Source: Microbacterium sp. MPKO10 (GTDB taxonomy: Bacteria; Actinomycetota; Actinomycetes; Actinomycetales; Microbacteriaceae). From it: 64,000 nucleotides of DNA. Each line of letters opens with the position of its first letter. The first letter of the stretch is position 1. Positions 1-9,345 of this stretch are shown here, piece after piece. Made by a program: the position numbers and the translations under genes. The notes under the pieces are model-generated. The model was not told where the DNA came from, did no database searches, and saw only the letters and a program-made list of their open reading frames with translations. The stretch covers positions 434,001 through 498,000 of the forward strand of contig NZ_JAPCHX010000002.1 in the NCBI RefSeq assembly GCF_026107415.2, given 5' to 3'.

Positions 1-953
1 GCATCCTGAACCTGCCACGCACTGGAGGGCCCGGGGAGCGAGGATGCCGCCGCGCGCTGCGCCGGCTTCGACGACAGCGACCGCGCGAACACGGCCTCGG
101 CGATTCCCGAGACGGGGATGCCAAGATCAAGCGCCGTCTGCACGGTCCACGCTCCGGTGCCTTTCGCTCCGGCCTGGTCGAGGATGACGTCGACGAGCGG
201 CTTGTCTGTGGTCGCGTCAACCTGACGGAGCACCTCTGCGGTGATCTCGATGAGGTACGACTCGAGCTCGCCGGTGTTCCACTCGGCGAAGATGTCGGCG
301 ATCTCTGCCGGGGTCTTGCCCGTGCCGCGGCGGATGAGGTCGTAAGCCTCGGCGATGAGCTGCATGTCGGCGTATTCGATGCCGTTGTGCACCATCTTGA
401 CGAAGTGGCCGGCACCGTCGGTACCGACGTGCGTGACGCAGGGCTCGCCTTCGGCGACGGCGGCAATCGACTTCAGGATCGGGCCGAGCGTTTCCCAGGC
501 TTCGGCCGAGCCGCCGGGCATGATGCTCGGTCCGAGCAGTGCGCCCTCTTCGCCGCCCGAGATGCCAGCGCCGACGAAGTTGATTCCGGTGTCGCGCACA
601 GCCTTCTCACGGCGAATCGTGTCCGTGAACAGGGCGTTGCCGCCGTCGACGATGATGTCGCCGGGCTCGAAGTGCTCGGTGAGCTGGTTGATGACAGCAT
701 CCGTGCCCGCACCGGCCTTGACCATGATGATGGCTGTGCGCGGAGTCGACAGCGATGCCACGAAGTCCTCGATCGACTCGGAGGCGATGAACCCGGCGTC
801 CGGGAACTCCTCGACGACGGCGCGGGTCTTCTCGGGCGAGCGGTTGTAGATTGCGACAGTGTTTCCTTCGCGACTTGCCAGGTTGCGCGCGAGATTGGAG
901 CCCATCACCGCCATCCCGATGACGCCGATGTTGGCCTGTGCGGTATCCGCCAT
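1..953 (-). CDS. gnd: 6-phosphogluconate dehydrogenase, decarboxylating (partial, C-terminus beyond the window)
   Basis: Oxidatively decarboxylates 6-phosphogluconate to ribulose 5-phosphate with NADP(+) or NAD(+) in the cytoplasmic pentose phosphate pathway. About 317 residues are visible of a family length near 480. The start ATG at 953 follows a strong GAGGAG ribosome site. The N-terminus begins MADTAQANIGVIGMAVMGSN, a Rossmann nucleotide site of the 6PGDH type. Further in come DGGNALFTDT, VGAGISGGEEGA and the substrate/catalytic segment HFVKMVHNGIEYADMQLIAE, which together identify the enzyme clearly. The frame runs off the left edge without a stop. It is divergent from a sugar-acid dehydratase and gluconokinase, which feed the same intermediate, so joint control is plausible. 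Confidence 0.97.
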   Translation of the reverse strand, partial: MADTAQANIGVIGMAVMGSNLARNLASREGNTVAIYNRSPEKTRAVVEEFPDAGFIASESIEDFVASLSTPRTAIIMVKAGAGTDAVINQLTEHFEPGDIIVDGGNALFTDTIRREKAVRDTGINFVGAGISGGEEGALLGPSIMPGGSAEAWETLGPILKSIAAVAEGEPCVTHVGTDGAGHFVKMVHNGIEYADMQLIAEAYDLIRRGTGKTPAEIADIFAEWNTGELESYLIEITAEVLRQVDATTDKPLVDVILDQAGAKGTGAWTVQTALDLGIPVSGIAEAVFARSLSSKPAQRAAASSLPGPSSAWQVQD

Positions 954-1024
954 GAGATCTCCTCGTTTGTCTGTGGGCGAAAGGGAAAGTCGTATGCGCA
1001 CGCATGACTGGCAGGTGCACCGGA

Positions 1025-1054
1025 GTTCTGCAACGCTGGAGATTCCAGGGTCAA
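1025..1054 (-). promoter_or_regulatory. Candidate gnd promoter with a small palindrome in the spacer
   Basis: On the minus strand TTGACC (1054-1049) and CAGAAC (1030-1025) are separated by 18 bases, a reasonable sigma-70-type pair upstream of gnd. The spacer contains the perfect inverted repeat CTGGAGATTCCAG (positions 1036-1048). A repressor such as a GntR-type gluconate regulator could bind there, but this is inference. Confidence 0.4.
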
Positions 1055-1265
1055 CGCTAGCAAATGGGGTGTGCAGGGTCGCGCAGATGACGACATGCTC
1101 TTCGTTGCGCGAGTGACTGAGGCTGAGCGCGACGGTGTGCGGAGCCCGTGGAGCGCAGTCTCCGGCATACTCAAGCACAGACGTCGCCACTGCGCCGAAG
1201 CGGAAGTTCCTTCTCCGTAACTGAGGTGTACCTTTCATTCTGAACCGAAACAAGGAGAGATCCCC

Positions 1266-2504
1266 GTGAAGATCGACAAGGCCGAGGTCGTTGTCACCAG
1301 CCCGGACCGCAACTTCGTCACCCTCAAGCTGACGACCGACGATGGTCTCACCGGCGTGGGCGATGCCACGCTCAACGGCCGTGAGCTTGCCGTCGTTGCC
1401 TACCTTAAAGAGCATGTCGTTCCGCTCTTGATCGGGCGGGACGCCTCCAGCATCGAAGACACTTGGCAGTTCCTCTACCGCAGTGGCTACTGGCGCCGCG
1501 GCCCCGTCACGATGGCATCCATCGCCGCCGTGGACATGGCACTGTGGGACATCAAGGGTAAAGCAGCTGGCATGCCGGTCTATCAGCTCCTCGGCGGAGC
1601 AAGCCGCACCGGGATGATGGCATACGGCCATGCCTCAGGTAAAGAATTGCCCGAGCTCTTCGACTCGATCCGTGAACACCAGGCTCTCGGTTACCGTTCG
1701 ATCCGCGTACAGACCGGCGTCCCCGGTCTCGAGTCGATCTACGGCATTGCCTCCAACAGAGGTCTTCCCGGCAACGAAGGTGTGCGCTACGACCACGAGC
1801 CGGCTCAGCGCGGCGCACTGCCCGCCCAGGAGGATTGGGACACTCGCTCGTACCTGCGCCACGTGCCGACCGTGTTCGAGGCCGTGCGCAACGAATTCGG
1901 GCCCGAGCTGCCGCTGCTGCACGACGGCCACCACCGGATGACCCCGTTGCAGGCGGCGAAGCTCGGCAAATCGCTCGAACCGTACGACCTGTTCTGGCTC
2001 GAGGACTGCACGCCCGCTGAGAATCAGGAAGCTCTGCGCCTCGTGCGCCAGCACACGACAACGCCCCTCGCGATCGGCGAGATCTTCAACACCGTGTGGG
2101 ACTTCCAGTCGCTCATCTCAGAGCAGCTCATCGACTACGTGCGGGCAGCATCCACACACTTCGGCGGCATCTCTCCGCTCAAGAAGGTCATGGACTACGC
2201 GGCAATGTTCCAGATCAAGTCCGGCTTCCACGGGCCAACGGACATCTCGCCCATCGGGTTTGCTGCTCAGCTGCACGTCGGACTCGCGATCCACAACTAT
2301 GGCATCCAGGAGTACATGCAGCACGGCGACAAGACGAACGCGGTCTTCCAACAGTCGATGACCTTTGAGGACGGATACCTGCACCCGGGTGACAAGCCAG
2401 GGCTCGGGGTGGAATTCGACGTCGACGAGGCCGGAAAGTACCCGTACGCCACCGCTTACCTGCCCTACAACCGCCTCGCCGATGGAACAGTTCATGACTG
2501 GTGA
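1266..2504 (+). CDS. manD: Enolase-superfamily sugar-acid dehydratase, D-mannonate dehydratase (ManD/RspA) type
   Basis: A 412-residue member of the mandelate racemase/ManD branch of the enolase superfamily. In this branch D-mannonate (or D-gluconate) is dehydrated to 2-keto-3-deoxygluconate. Residues fit the characterised ManD pattern: Arg147 and Tyr159 in the active-site loop, Asp220 and His222 in LLHDGHHRM, Glu246 in FWLEDC and Glu272 in AIGEIF. The N-terminal capping domain carries [11 protein letters not shown] and the barrel [12 protein letters not shown]. The GTG start at 1266 has AAGGAGAG 6 bases upstream. The next gene, gluconokinase, starts around its stop, suggesting one gluconate/mannonate operon. 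Some ManD-like proteins have very low activity, so the exact substrate is uncertain. Confidence 0.88.
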   Translation: MKIDKAEVVVTSPDRNFVTLKLTTDDGLTGVGDATLNGRELAVVAYLKEHVVPLLIGRDASSIEDTWQFLYRSGYWRRGPVTMASIAAVDMALWDIKGKAAGMPVYQLLGGASRTGMMAYGHASGKELPELFDSIREHQALGYRSIRVQTGVPGLESIYGIASNRGLPGNEGVRYDHEPAQRGALPAQEDWDTRSYLRHVPTVFEAVRNEFGPELPLLHDGHHRMTPLQAAKLGKSLEPYDLFWLEDCTPAENQEALRLVRQHTTTPLAIGEIFNTVWDFQSLISEQLIDYVRAASTHFGGISPLKKVMDYAAMFQIKSGFHGPTDISPIGFAAQLHVGLAIHNYGIQEYMQHGDKTNAVFQQSMTFEDGYLHPGDKPGLGVEFDVDEAGKYPYATAYLPYNRLADGTVHDW

Positions 2505-2523
2505 CCCGTTAAGCTCGAGGGAC

Positions 2524-3063
2524 ATGACTTCCACGACGAGCCCGCGGCACACACCCCAGATTGTGGTGATGGGCGTCTCTGGGTCGGGCAAGAGCACAGT
2601 TGGCGCGCAGCTCGCCGAGGTGCTTGACGTGCCCTTCATCGACGGGGACGGGCTGCATCCCGAGTCGAACATCGAGAAGATGGCTGCGGGGACACCGCTC
2701 ACCGATACCGACCGCTGGCCGTGGCTCGCCGAGGTAGGGCGTGTGCTGCGCGATTCGGGGGAGTCGGGGGAGGGCGCCGTCGTCGCTTGCTCGGCACTGC
2801 GGCGCGCGTATCGCGATGCGATTCTGGACGCCGCCCCCGATGCCCTGTTCGTGCACCTCACCGGCGACCATGACGTTTTGGCTCGGCGGATGTCGGGCCG
2901 CAGCGACCACTTCATGCCGACAACCCTCTTGGACTCGCAGATCGACACCCTCGAACCGCTCGATTCCGACGAACCCGGTATCACCATCGATATCGACCAG
3001 TCCGTCGACGGCGTTGTCGAAGCGGCGCGGGCACAGATCGCCCGGGAGATCGCGCACCGCTGA
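2524..3063 (+). CDS. gntK: Gluconokinase
   Basis: Phosphorylates D-gluconate to 6-phosphogluconate using ATP, feeding the enzyme encoded at 1-953. The 179-residue protein has the P-loop GVSGSGKST near residues 17-25, then DGDGLHPESNIEKMAAGTPL, DRWPWL and ACSALRRAYRD, which are hallmarks of the GntK shikimate-kinase-like family. GRSDHFMPTTLLDSQ is the family substrate/lid segment. I place the start at ATG 2524 (preceded by GAGG). An in-frame ATG at 2494 overlaps the stop of the upstream dehydratase and would add ten residues. Either way the two genes are translationally close and very probably cotranscribed. Confidence 0.93.
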   Translation: MTSTTSPRHTPQIVVMGVSGSGKSTVGAQLAEVLDVPFIDGDGLHPESNIEKMAAGTPLTDTDRWPWLAEVGRVLRDSGESGEGAVVACSALRRAYRDAILDAAPDALFVHLTGDHDVLARRMSGRSDHFMPTTLLDSQIDTLEPLDSDEPGITIDIDQSVDGVVEAARAQIAREIAHR

Positions 3064-3108
3064 TCACCGAACCCGAGTGCCTGTCGACATGTCGCTGGTG
3101 GTTCCCTC

Positions 3109-3114
3109 TACACT
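3109..3114 (+). promoter_or_regulatory. -10 box of a leaderless gene
   Basis: TACACT lies 7 bases before the ATG at 3122 and no ribosome-binding site is visible, so transcription probably starts at or next to the start codon. Confidence 0.5.
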
Positions 3115-3121
3115 CAGTGGC

Positions 3122-4213
3122 ATGAGCGAGAATCCGGATGCTGCCACGAGCAGGCGCGCCTCGACGGGCGCCCCTCCGTGGCAGCGACGTGTCGCGAGCG
3201 CCGTCGTGGCGATCGTCGCACGGTTTCTCGGCCTCGGTCTCGTGTACTCCGGTGCAGCGTCCGTACCGAACGGCGGCACGGGCGATGCCCTGTTCGGGAC
3301 AGCAGACTGGGTGAGCATCACGGCAGGACTCGTGTTGATCGGAATCTCGGCGGCCACGCTTGTCGTCTCGACGATCGGCATGGTGATCGTCGCTTCGGCC
3401 GAGATCGTCGTTTCGCTCCTGGCAGTCGTGATTCCGTTCTCGCTCGGCAGCCGCGACATCCACCCGGTGAATTGGCCGCGGGCCGTCTACGCCGTCGTGT
3501 TTCCGGACGGCGCCGAGGTCGCTGGCCTCGCGACAGCATCCGGATTTCTGCTCGTTCTGGGCGGAGTCTCTCTCGCGGCAGCACTCGCGCACCGCGGTCG
3601 GCGGCGCTCCGGCTCGCGCGTCTCGCAGCTGGGTCGCATCATCGCTATGGGGGCGGCCGTCATCCTCAGCGTTCCCGCAGCGGCATTCGTCTGGGCAGGC
3701 GGATATGAGCTGATCGTTGAATATCGCGTGTTCGCCGTGTCAAACGCCCCGATCGGGCCCGTCGTCATGGTCATCGTCGGTGCCGTACTGGGTACAGCGG
3801 TGGCGGCAGCTGGCCGTCTCTCGGCGGCGGCGCTCTACGCGCTCGGTCTGTTCTGGGTCATGATGTCGGTGGCGCTCGGTCTGTTCCTCTCATCGGCAAC
3901 GACCGAAACAGCGTCGATCATCCCCGTGTGGGCGACGACGACAGCCGTGTTCTGGTGTGTGAGCGGATTCGGAGCCGTCCTTGCCGTGTTCCTGTTGGTG
4001 GCGGGCGTTGCCATGCGTGTGGTGTCTCGATCGGCCCGGATGCGGCTCGGTGGAGTTTCTGCCGGCGACGAGAAAGTTGCATTGGGAGACGAAACGGGCG
4101 ACGCCGCGGACGATGCCACAGCCCGTCGCAACGCAGTCGACGACGCAACCCGCGGCGATGCAGACGACGACGCACGCGTTGACGATGAGAGCGGCAGCCC
4201 GGGCGAATACTGA
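3122..4213 (+). CDS. Multi-pass membrane protein, function unknown
   Basis: 363 residues starting at ATG 3122, chosen because TACACT sits 7 bases upstream as for leaderless genes. After a polar N-terminus there are roughly seven or eight hydrophobic helices. Examples are VSITAGLVLIGISAATLVV, GLATASGFLLVLGGVSLAAA, IIAMGAAVILSVPAAAFVWA and AVFWCVSGFGAVLAVFLLVA. The last 60 or so residues form a hydrophilic tail rich in Asp, Ala and Thr. I recognise no catalytic motif or family. It lies between gntK and rplY and shows no functional link to either. Confidence 0.8.
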   Translation: MSENPDAATSRRASTGAPPWQRRVASAVVAIVARFLGLGLVYSGAASVPNGGTGDALFGTADWVSITAGLVLIGISAATLVVSTIGMVIVASAEIVVSLLAVVIPFSLGSRDIHPVNWPRAVYAVVFPDGAEVAGLATASGFLLVLGGVSLAAALAHRGRRRSGSRVSQLGRIIAMGAAVILSVPAAAFVWAGGYELIVEYRVFAVSNAPIGPVVMVIVGAVLGTAVAAAGRLSAAALYALGLFWVMMSVALGLFLSSATTETASIIPVWATTTAVFWCVSGFGAVLAVFLLVAGVAMRVVSRSARMRLGGVSAGDEKVALGDETGDAADDATARRNAVDDATRGDADDDARVDDESGSPGEY

Positions 4214-4229
4214 GCCTGCGCTGATGCTG

Positions 4230-4272
4230 TAGACTTGCGGATTGAACTTCGGCGAGGGACACCACGGTGTCC
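4230..4272 (+). promoter_or_regulatory. rplY promoter and structured leader
   Basis: TAGACT at 4230-4235 is a good -10 box about 165 bases before the rplY start. The leader of roughly 155 bases opens with a perfect hairpin, GGACACC-AC-GGTGTCC (4257-4272). A second G/C-rich self-complementary stretch lies just before the ribosome site (around 4370-4385). The leader may carry autogenous control, but no known riboswitch class is recognisable. Confidence 0.45.
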
Positions 4273-4399
4273 GTTATCGACGCGGTGGATGGGCACAGGC
4301 TTGTCCTCACGCTGACATGCGTTCGAGTCGACACCACAATCGTTACCTGGGCCCCGTGCCCAACCGACCAGCCGGCCCCGCCGGCAAGGAGACATCACC

Positions 4400-5017
4400 A
4401 TGGCTGATCAGCTCACACTCGACGCCGACGCGCGCGAGTCCTTCGGCAAGGGTGCGGCGCGCAAGCTCCGCGCCGCAGGCAAGATCCCCGCAGTGGTCTA
4501 CGGCCACGGCGCAGCCCCCCTGCACGTCACGCTTCCCGGCCACGAGACCATGCTTCTGCTGCGCCGCAGCAACGCGCTCATCGAGCTCACCGTCGACGGC
4601 AAAAAGCACCTGACACTGGTCAAGGACGTTCAGCGTGACCCGGTGACGCAGATCATCGAGCACGTCGACCTCATCGTCATCAAGAAGGGCGAGCGGGTTG
4701 ACGTCGAGGTTCCGGTCCACCTCGAGGGCGAGTCCTTCAGCGGAACCATCGTCATGGTTGACGTCACCACCGTGCGCCTCAACGTGGCTGCCACGAACAT
4801 CCCCGAGAGCCTGACCTTCTCGATCGAAGGGGCCGAAGAAGGCACGCAGGTTCTCGCGGGCGACATCGAGCTGCCCGAGGGCGCCGAACTCGCCGAAGAG
4901 GCAGACCTGCTCCTCGCACAGGTCACCGTGCCGAGTGCTCCCACGGAGGAAGAGGAAGAGGCAGCAGAAGAAGCCGCTGCCGAGGCCGACGCTGCCGAGG
5001 GCGAGACCGAAGAGTAG
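4400..5017 (+). CDS. rplY: 50S ribosomal protein L25, general stress protein Ctc form
   Basis: Binds 5S rRNA in the large ribosomal subunit. The 205-residue protein has the N-terminal L25 domain (SFGKGAARKLRAAGKIPAVV, then VYGHG) and the C-terminal TL5/Ctc beta domain (RVDVEVPVHLEGES, DIELPEGAELAEEADLLLAQV). It ends in a long Glu/Ala tail typical of actinobacterial L25/Ctc. ATG 4400 has an AAGGAG site 10 bases upstream. The pth gene follows after 81 bases, the usual rplY-pth pairing. Confidence 0.97.
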   Translation: MADQLTLDADARESFGKGAARKLRAAGKIPAVVYGHGAAPLHVTLPGHETMLLLRRSNALIELTVDGKKHLTLVKDVQRDPVTQIIEHVDLIVIKKGERVDVEVPVHLEGESFSGTIVMVDVTTVRLNVAATNIPESLTFSIEGAEEGTQVLAGDIELPEGAELAEEADLLLAQVTVPSAPTEEEEEAAEEAAAEADAAEGETEE

Positions 5018-5098
5018 TCACCGTCAGTTCCGGGCTCGCAGCTCGCCTTCCCTGGAAGCGCGGGCGCGGGCCCGGATCTGTCTGCGAGGAGGGCAGGA

Positions 5099-5683
5099 AT
5101 GGCAGCCGACACTTGGCTCGTCGTGGGACTGGGAAACCCGGGCTCCCACTATGCGAGCACGCGCCACAACATCGGCCAGATGGTCGCTGACGAGCTGGCA
5201 CGCCGCCTCGGCACTGGCTTCTCGCGGCACAAGGCGCACGCCCTCGTCGCCGAGGGGCGCACGGCTCCCGGCGGGCCCAAGATCGTTGTGGCAAAGAGCA
5301 TGTCCTACATGAACACGTCGGGCGGTCCTGTCGCCGCCCTCCTGTCGTACTACTCGCTCGACGTCGACAGGCTCATCGTGGTCCACGACGAACTCGACAT
5401 TCCCTTCGACACGATCAAGCTCAAGACCGGCGGCGGTCACGGCGGACACAACGGCCTGCGCGACATCGGTAAGGCAGCATCCGCCGACTTCACCCGTGTG
5501 AGGGTCGGCATCGGTCGGCCCCCGGGCCGTCAGGATGCTGCCGACTACGTGCTGCGCTCGTTCTCTGCCGCCGAGCGCTCCGACCTGCCGTCCGTGATCG
5601 CGGATGCTGCCGACGCGGTCATGCTGATCATCGACGACGGCCTTCTGGCGGCCCAGCAGAAGGTGCATGCACCGCGCGCGTGA
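5099..5683 (+). CDS. pth: Peptidyl-tRNA hydrolase
   Basis: Releases tRNA from peptidyl-tRNAs that drop off the ribosome. The 194-residue protein shows the family motifs in order: LVVGLGNPGSHYASTRHN with the catalytic His in RHNIG, KSMSYMNTSGGPV, VVHDELDIPFDTIKLK, and GGGHGGHNGLRDI. AGGAGGGC lies just upstream of ATG 5099. It follows rplY and probably shares its transcript. Confidence 0.97.
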   Translation: MAADTWLVVGLGNPGSHYASTRHNIGQMVADELARRLGTGFSRHKAHALVAEGRTAPGGPKIVVAKSMSYMNTSGGPVAALLSYYSLDVDRLIVVHDELDIPFDTIKLKTGGGHGGHNGLRDIGKAASADFTRVRVGIGRPPGRQDAADYVLRSFSAAERSDLPSVIADAADAVMLIIDDGLLAAQQKVHAPRA

Positions 5684-5706
5684 CCCGCGACCCGCTTGCT
5701 CCCGCG

Positions 5707-5712
5707 TAGAAT
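5707..5712 (+). promoter_or_regulatory. -10 box of leaderless mfd
   Basis: TAGAAT ends 6 bases before the GTG at 5719. No ribosome-binding site is present, so mfd is probably transcribed separately from pth as a leaderless message. Confidence 0.6.
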
Positions 5713-5718
5713 GCTCGA

Positions 5719-8700
5719 GTGAAACTCCAGGGCCTCAGCCGCATTCTCGCCCACGACTCCAGCTTCTCAACAGCGCTCACGTATTCGGGGCAGAACGCCG
5801 ATTTCTCCGTCATCGACGGGATGCGTCTGCCCCTGCTCGCGGGGCTCATCGAGCGGCGTCGGGCCGCGGGCCAACCGCCGGCCGTTCTTGTCGTGACGGC
5901 AACGGGCCGAGAGTCCGAGAGCGTGCAGCAAGCGCTGCCGAGCTTTCTTCCTGATGCCGAAGTCGTTCCCTTCCCGGCGTGGGAGACACTGCCGCATGAA
6001 CGTCTGAGCCCTAGCTCCGAGATCGTCGGCCGTCGCATCGACGCCCTCTGGCGCATGGCCGAGTGGACAGGCGAGCGCCCCCTCGTCGTCGTGGCCTCCG
6101 TGCGTGCAGCGCTGCAGCCGATCGCGCACGACCTCACAGCCATCGAACCGATCCGGCTGCGTACCGGAAGCCGCGGACACGAGCTGAACGACATCGTCAC
6201 GCGCCTCGTCGAGCTCGCGTATTCGCGCGTCGACCTGGTGTCACGTCGCGGTGAGTTCGCGGTGCGCGGCGGCATCCTCGACGTCTTTCCCACGACGGCC
6301 GACCACCCGGTGCGCATTGAGCTGTTCGGCGATGAGGTCGACCAAATCAAGCCGTTCTCGGTGTCTGACCAGCGCTCCAGCACCGAAGAATACGACGACG
6401 TCACACTGCTACCCAGCCGTGAGCTGCTGCTCACCGCGAATGTGAGGCAGCGTGCCACCGAGATGCTGCCCGAGTTTCCCAGTCTCTCGACGATGCTCGA
6501 GAAGGTGGCAGCGGGCATCCCGGTCGAAGGAATGGAGTCCCTCGCCCCGGCACTCCTCGACCGCCTCGTCTCGATCGCCCACTATCTGCCCGAGGGCACG
6601 GGCGTCGCCGTGCTCTCGCCCGAGCGTGTCGTCGCCCGGTCTCTCAGCCTGTCCGAGACGAACCGGGAGTTCCTCGAGGCGGCGTGGAGCGCGGCGACAG
6701 CGGGTGCCGAGGCTCCGATCGACCTCGGTGCGGGCGAGTTCATCTCGCTGAACACGCTGCGCGATGATGTTCTCTTCACACGCCCGGGGGAGCAGAAGGC
6801 AGAGAACCCGTGGTGGACGTTCAGTCCGTTCCAGCAGGGCCCGGATGATCTGCTGCCCGAGGAGCTCGAACTCGACGATCTGATGGAGGTTCGCGTCGCC
6901 GCGGATTCGGTTCCGAGCTTCCAAGGCAATGTTGATGGTGCCATCGCGCACATCGACGAGCGCCGGAAGGCCGGCTGGTCGATCGTCGTCGCCGCGCAGG
7001 GGCAGGGGCTCGTCGAACGCGGCCTCGATGTCTTGTCCGAACGCGGTGTTCCCGCGCGCATCGTCGAAGAGATCCCGGATGCTGCCGAAGCCGGCGTCGT
7101 GTATCTGGTGCAGGCTGTCGTTGAGAACGGCTTCGAACTCGCCGACGTCTCGTTCGCTCTGCTTGGCGAGGCCGAGTTCTACGGCCGCTCCGTCGGCTAC
7201 GACTCGCGTGCGGTGAAGAAACTTGCCACCCGACGCAAGAACGTCGTCGACCCGCTGCAACTGAAGGCGGGAGACCACGTCGTGCACCAGACGCACGGCA
7301 TCGGGCGCTTCGTGGAGATGACCCGCCGCGAGGTGTCGACGGGCGGGCGCAATGCGGTGAAGACGATGCGCGAGTACCTCGTGCTTGAATACGCGCCGTC
7401 GAAGCGCGGCTACCCCGGCGACAAGCTCCTCGTGCCCACCGACCAGCTCGACCTGCTCACCCGCTACGTCGGCGGCGAGGCTCCGCAGCTGTCGAAGATG
7501 GGCGGAAGCGACTGGTCGCAGGCGAAGAGCCGTGCGCGCAAGGCCGTGCGGGACATTGCCGTCGAACTGGTCAAGCTCTACGCGGCGCGAATGGCGGCCA
7601 AGGGGCACGCTTTCGGCCCGGACACCCCGTGGCAGCGCGAGCTCGAGGACGCCTTCCCGTTTGCGGAGACACCCGACCAGCTCACCACGATCGACGAGGT
7701 GAAGCGCGACATGGAGCGCCCGATCCCCATGGACCGTCTGCTGTCGGGGGACGTGGGCTTCGGCAAGACCGAAGTCGCGGTGCGAGCCGCGTTCAAGGCC
7801 GTGCAAGACGGCAAACAGGTGGCGATCCTCGTGCCCACGACACTGTTGGTGAAGCAGCACGGTGAGACGTTCCAGGAGCGCTTCGCCGGCTTCCCCGTGC
7901 ACCTGCGCCAGCTCAGCCGCTTCCAGTCGGACAAAGAGGCGCGCGAAACTCTCGAGGGTCTGGAGCAGGGCACCGTCGACGTTGTGATCGGCACTCACCG
8001 GCTGCTCACTTCGAAGGTTGCATTCAAGAACCTCGGTCTCGTCGTCGTCGATGAGGAGCAGCGCTTCGGTGTTGAGCACAAGGATGCTCTCAAGAAGCTC
8101 AAGACGAACGTCGACGTTCTCGCGATGAGCGCGACGCCGATTCCGCGAACGCTCGAGATGGCCGTCACCGGCATCCGTGAGATGTCGACGCTCGCGACAC
8201 CGCCGGAAGAGCGGCATCCGATTCTGAGTTATGTGGGGCCCCGCAACGACAAGCAGATCGCCGCGGCCATTCGTCGTGAGCTGCTGCGCGAGGGCCAGAT
8301 CTTCTTCGTGCACAACCGGGTCGCCAACATCACCCGCATCGCGAACCAGCTGGCAGAACTCGTGCCCGAAGCGCGCATCGCCGTCGCGCACGGAAAGCTC
8401 TCTGAGGCGACGCTCGAGCAGGTCGTCGTCGACTTCTGGGAGCGCAGATTCGACGTTCTCGTCTGCACGACCATCATCGAGACGGGCCTCGACATTCAGA
8501 ACGCCAACACGATCATCATCGACCGGGCGGACAAGTATGGACTGAGCCAGCTCCACCAGCTGCGCGGCCGTGTCGGGCGCGGGCGTGAACGCGCATACGC
8601 GTACTTCCTCTATGACAGCGACAAGCCGCTCTCCGAGACCGCGCAAGACCGCCTCGAGACGATCGCGGCGAACAACGAGCTCGGCAGCGGAATGCAGGTG

Positions 8701-9339
8701 GCGCTCAAGGATCTCGAGATCCGCGGCGCCGGCAATCTGCTTGGCGGCGAACAGGCCGGGCACATTGCGGGTGTCGGCTTCGACCTGTACCTGCGCATGA
8801 TCGGCGAAGCTGTCTCCACATTCCGCGGTGATGTCGCTGAAGGGCAGACCGAGCTGCGTCTGGAGATCCCCGTGGACGCGAACCTGCCCGAGGACTACAT
8901 CGACAGCGAACGGCTGCGCCTCGAGGCCTATCAGAAACTGTCAGCGGCGGCCGCTCCGACGGCGGCAGATGACCAGATCGACCTCGTGATCGATGAACTC
9001 GTGGACCGCTACGGCCCGCTGCCCGAGCGTGCATTGAACCTCGTCGCCGTCACGCGGCTCCGGAAGCGGGCGCAGCGCTCCAACCTGTCTGAGGTCATCA
9101 CGATGGGCACGAACTTGCGCCTCGCGCCGGTGGACCTTCCCGATTCGATTCAGGTGCGGCTCAAGCGGATGTACCCGAAGGCGCGAGAGCTGCGCCAGGC
9201 GAACGCCCTCATTGTGCCCATTCCGCAGCCGAACGGCGAATCGTTGTCTGACACCGACCTGATTGCCTGGGTGGAGCAGCTGTTTGACGCGATCTTCCCG
9301 GTGAAGGCGAAAGAGCCGGACAGCGCAGCGACGACGTAG
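5719..9339 (+). CDS. mfd: Transcription-repair coupling factor
   Basis: ATP-driven translocase that removes RNA polymerase stalled at DNA lesions and recruits UvrA. The 1206-residue product has the full family layout. First is the N-terminal UvrB-like region (FPAWETLPHERLSPSSE). Next is the RNA-polymerase-binding domain around KAGDHVVHQTHGIGRF. The RecG-like translocase follows, with GDVGFGKTEVAVRAAF (Walker A), DEEQRFGV (Walker B box) and SATPIPRTLEMA. It continues with GLDIQNANTIIIDRAD and HQLRGRVGRGRERAYAY, and ends with the TRCF domain. GTG 5719 fits a leaderless start. Confidence 0.98.
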   Translation: MKLQGLSRILAHDSSFSTALTYSGQNADFSVIDGMRLPLLAGLIERRRAAGQPPAVLVVTATGRESESVQQALPSFLPDAEVVPFPAWETLPHERLSPSSEIVGRRIDALWRMAEWTGERPLVVVASVRAALQPIAHDLTAIEPIRLRTGSRGHELNDIVTRLVELAYSRVDLVSRRGEFAVRGGILDVFPTTADHPVRIELFGDEVDQIKPFSVSDQRSSTEEYDDVTLLPSRELLLTANVRQRATEMLPEFPSLSTMLEKVAAGIPVEGMESLAPALLDRLVSIAHYLPEGTGVAVLSPERVVARSLSLSETNREFLEAAWSAATAGAEAPIDLGAGEFISLNTLRDDVLFTRPGEQKAENPWWTFSPFQQGPDDLLPEELELDDLMEVRVAADSVPSFQGNVDGAIAHIDERRKAGWSIVVAAQGQGLVERGLDVLSERGVPARIVEEIPDAAEAGVVYLVQAVVENGFELADVSFALLGEAEFYGRSVGYDSRAVKKLATRRKNVVDPLQLKAGDHVVHQTHGIGRFVEMTRREVSTGGRNAVKTMREYLVLEYAPSKRGYPGDKLLVPTDQLDLLTRYVGGEAPQLSKMGGSDWSQAKSRARKAVRDIAVELVKLYAARMAAKGHAFGPDTPWQRELEDAFPFAETPDQLTTIDEVKRDMERPIPMDRLLSGDVGFGKTEVAVRAAFKAVQDGKQVAILVPTTLLVKQHGETFQERFAGFPVHLRQLSRFQSDKEARETLEGLEQGTVDVVIGTHRLLTSKVAFKNLGLVVVDEEQRFGVEHKDALKKLKTNVDVLAMSATPIPRTLEMAVTGIREMSTLATPPEERHPILSYVGPRNDKQIAAAIRRELLREGQIFFVHNRVANITRIANQLAELVPEARIAVAHGKLSEATLEQVVVDFWERRFDVLVCTTIIETGLDIQNANTIIIDRADKYGLSQLHQLRGRVGRGRERAYAYFLYDSDKPLSETAQDRLETIAANNELGSGMQVALKDLEIRGAGNLLGGEQAGHIAGVGFDLYLRMIGEAVSTFRGDVAEGQTELRLEIPVDANLPEDYIDSERLRLEAYQKLSAAAAPTAADDQIDLVIDELVDRYGPLPERALNLVAVTRLRKRAQRSNLSEVITMGTNLRLAPVDLPDSIQVRLKRMYPKARELRQANALIVPIPQPNGESLSDTDLIAWVEQLFDAIFPVKAKEPDSAATT

Positions 9340-9345
9340 ATCGGG

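Noticed and set aside
6409-8763. 784-residue open frame on the minus strand
   Set aside because: It lies wholly inside mfd, whose motifs are unmistakable; long antisense frames are expected in high-GC genes.
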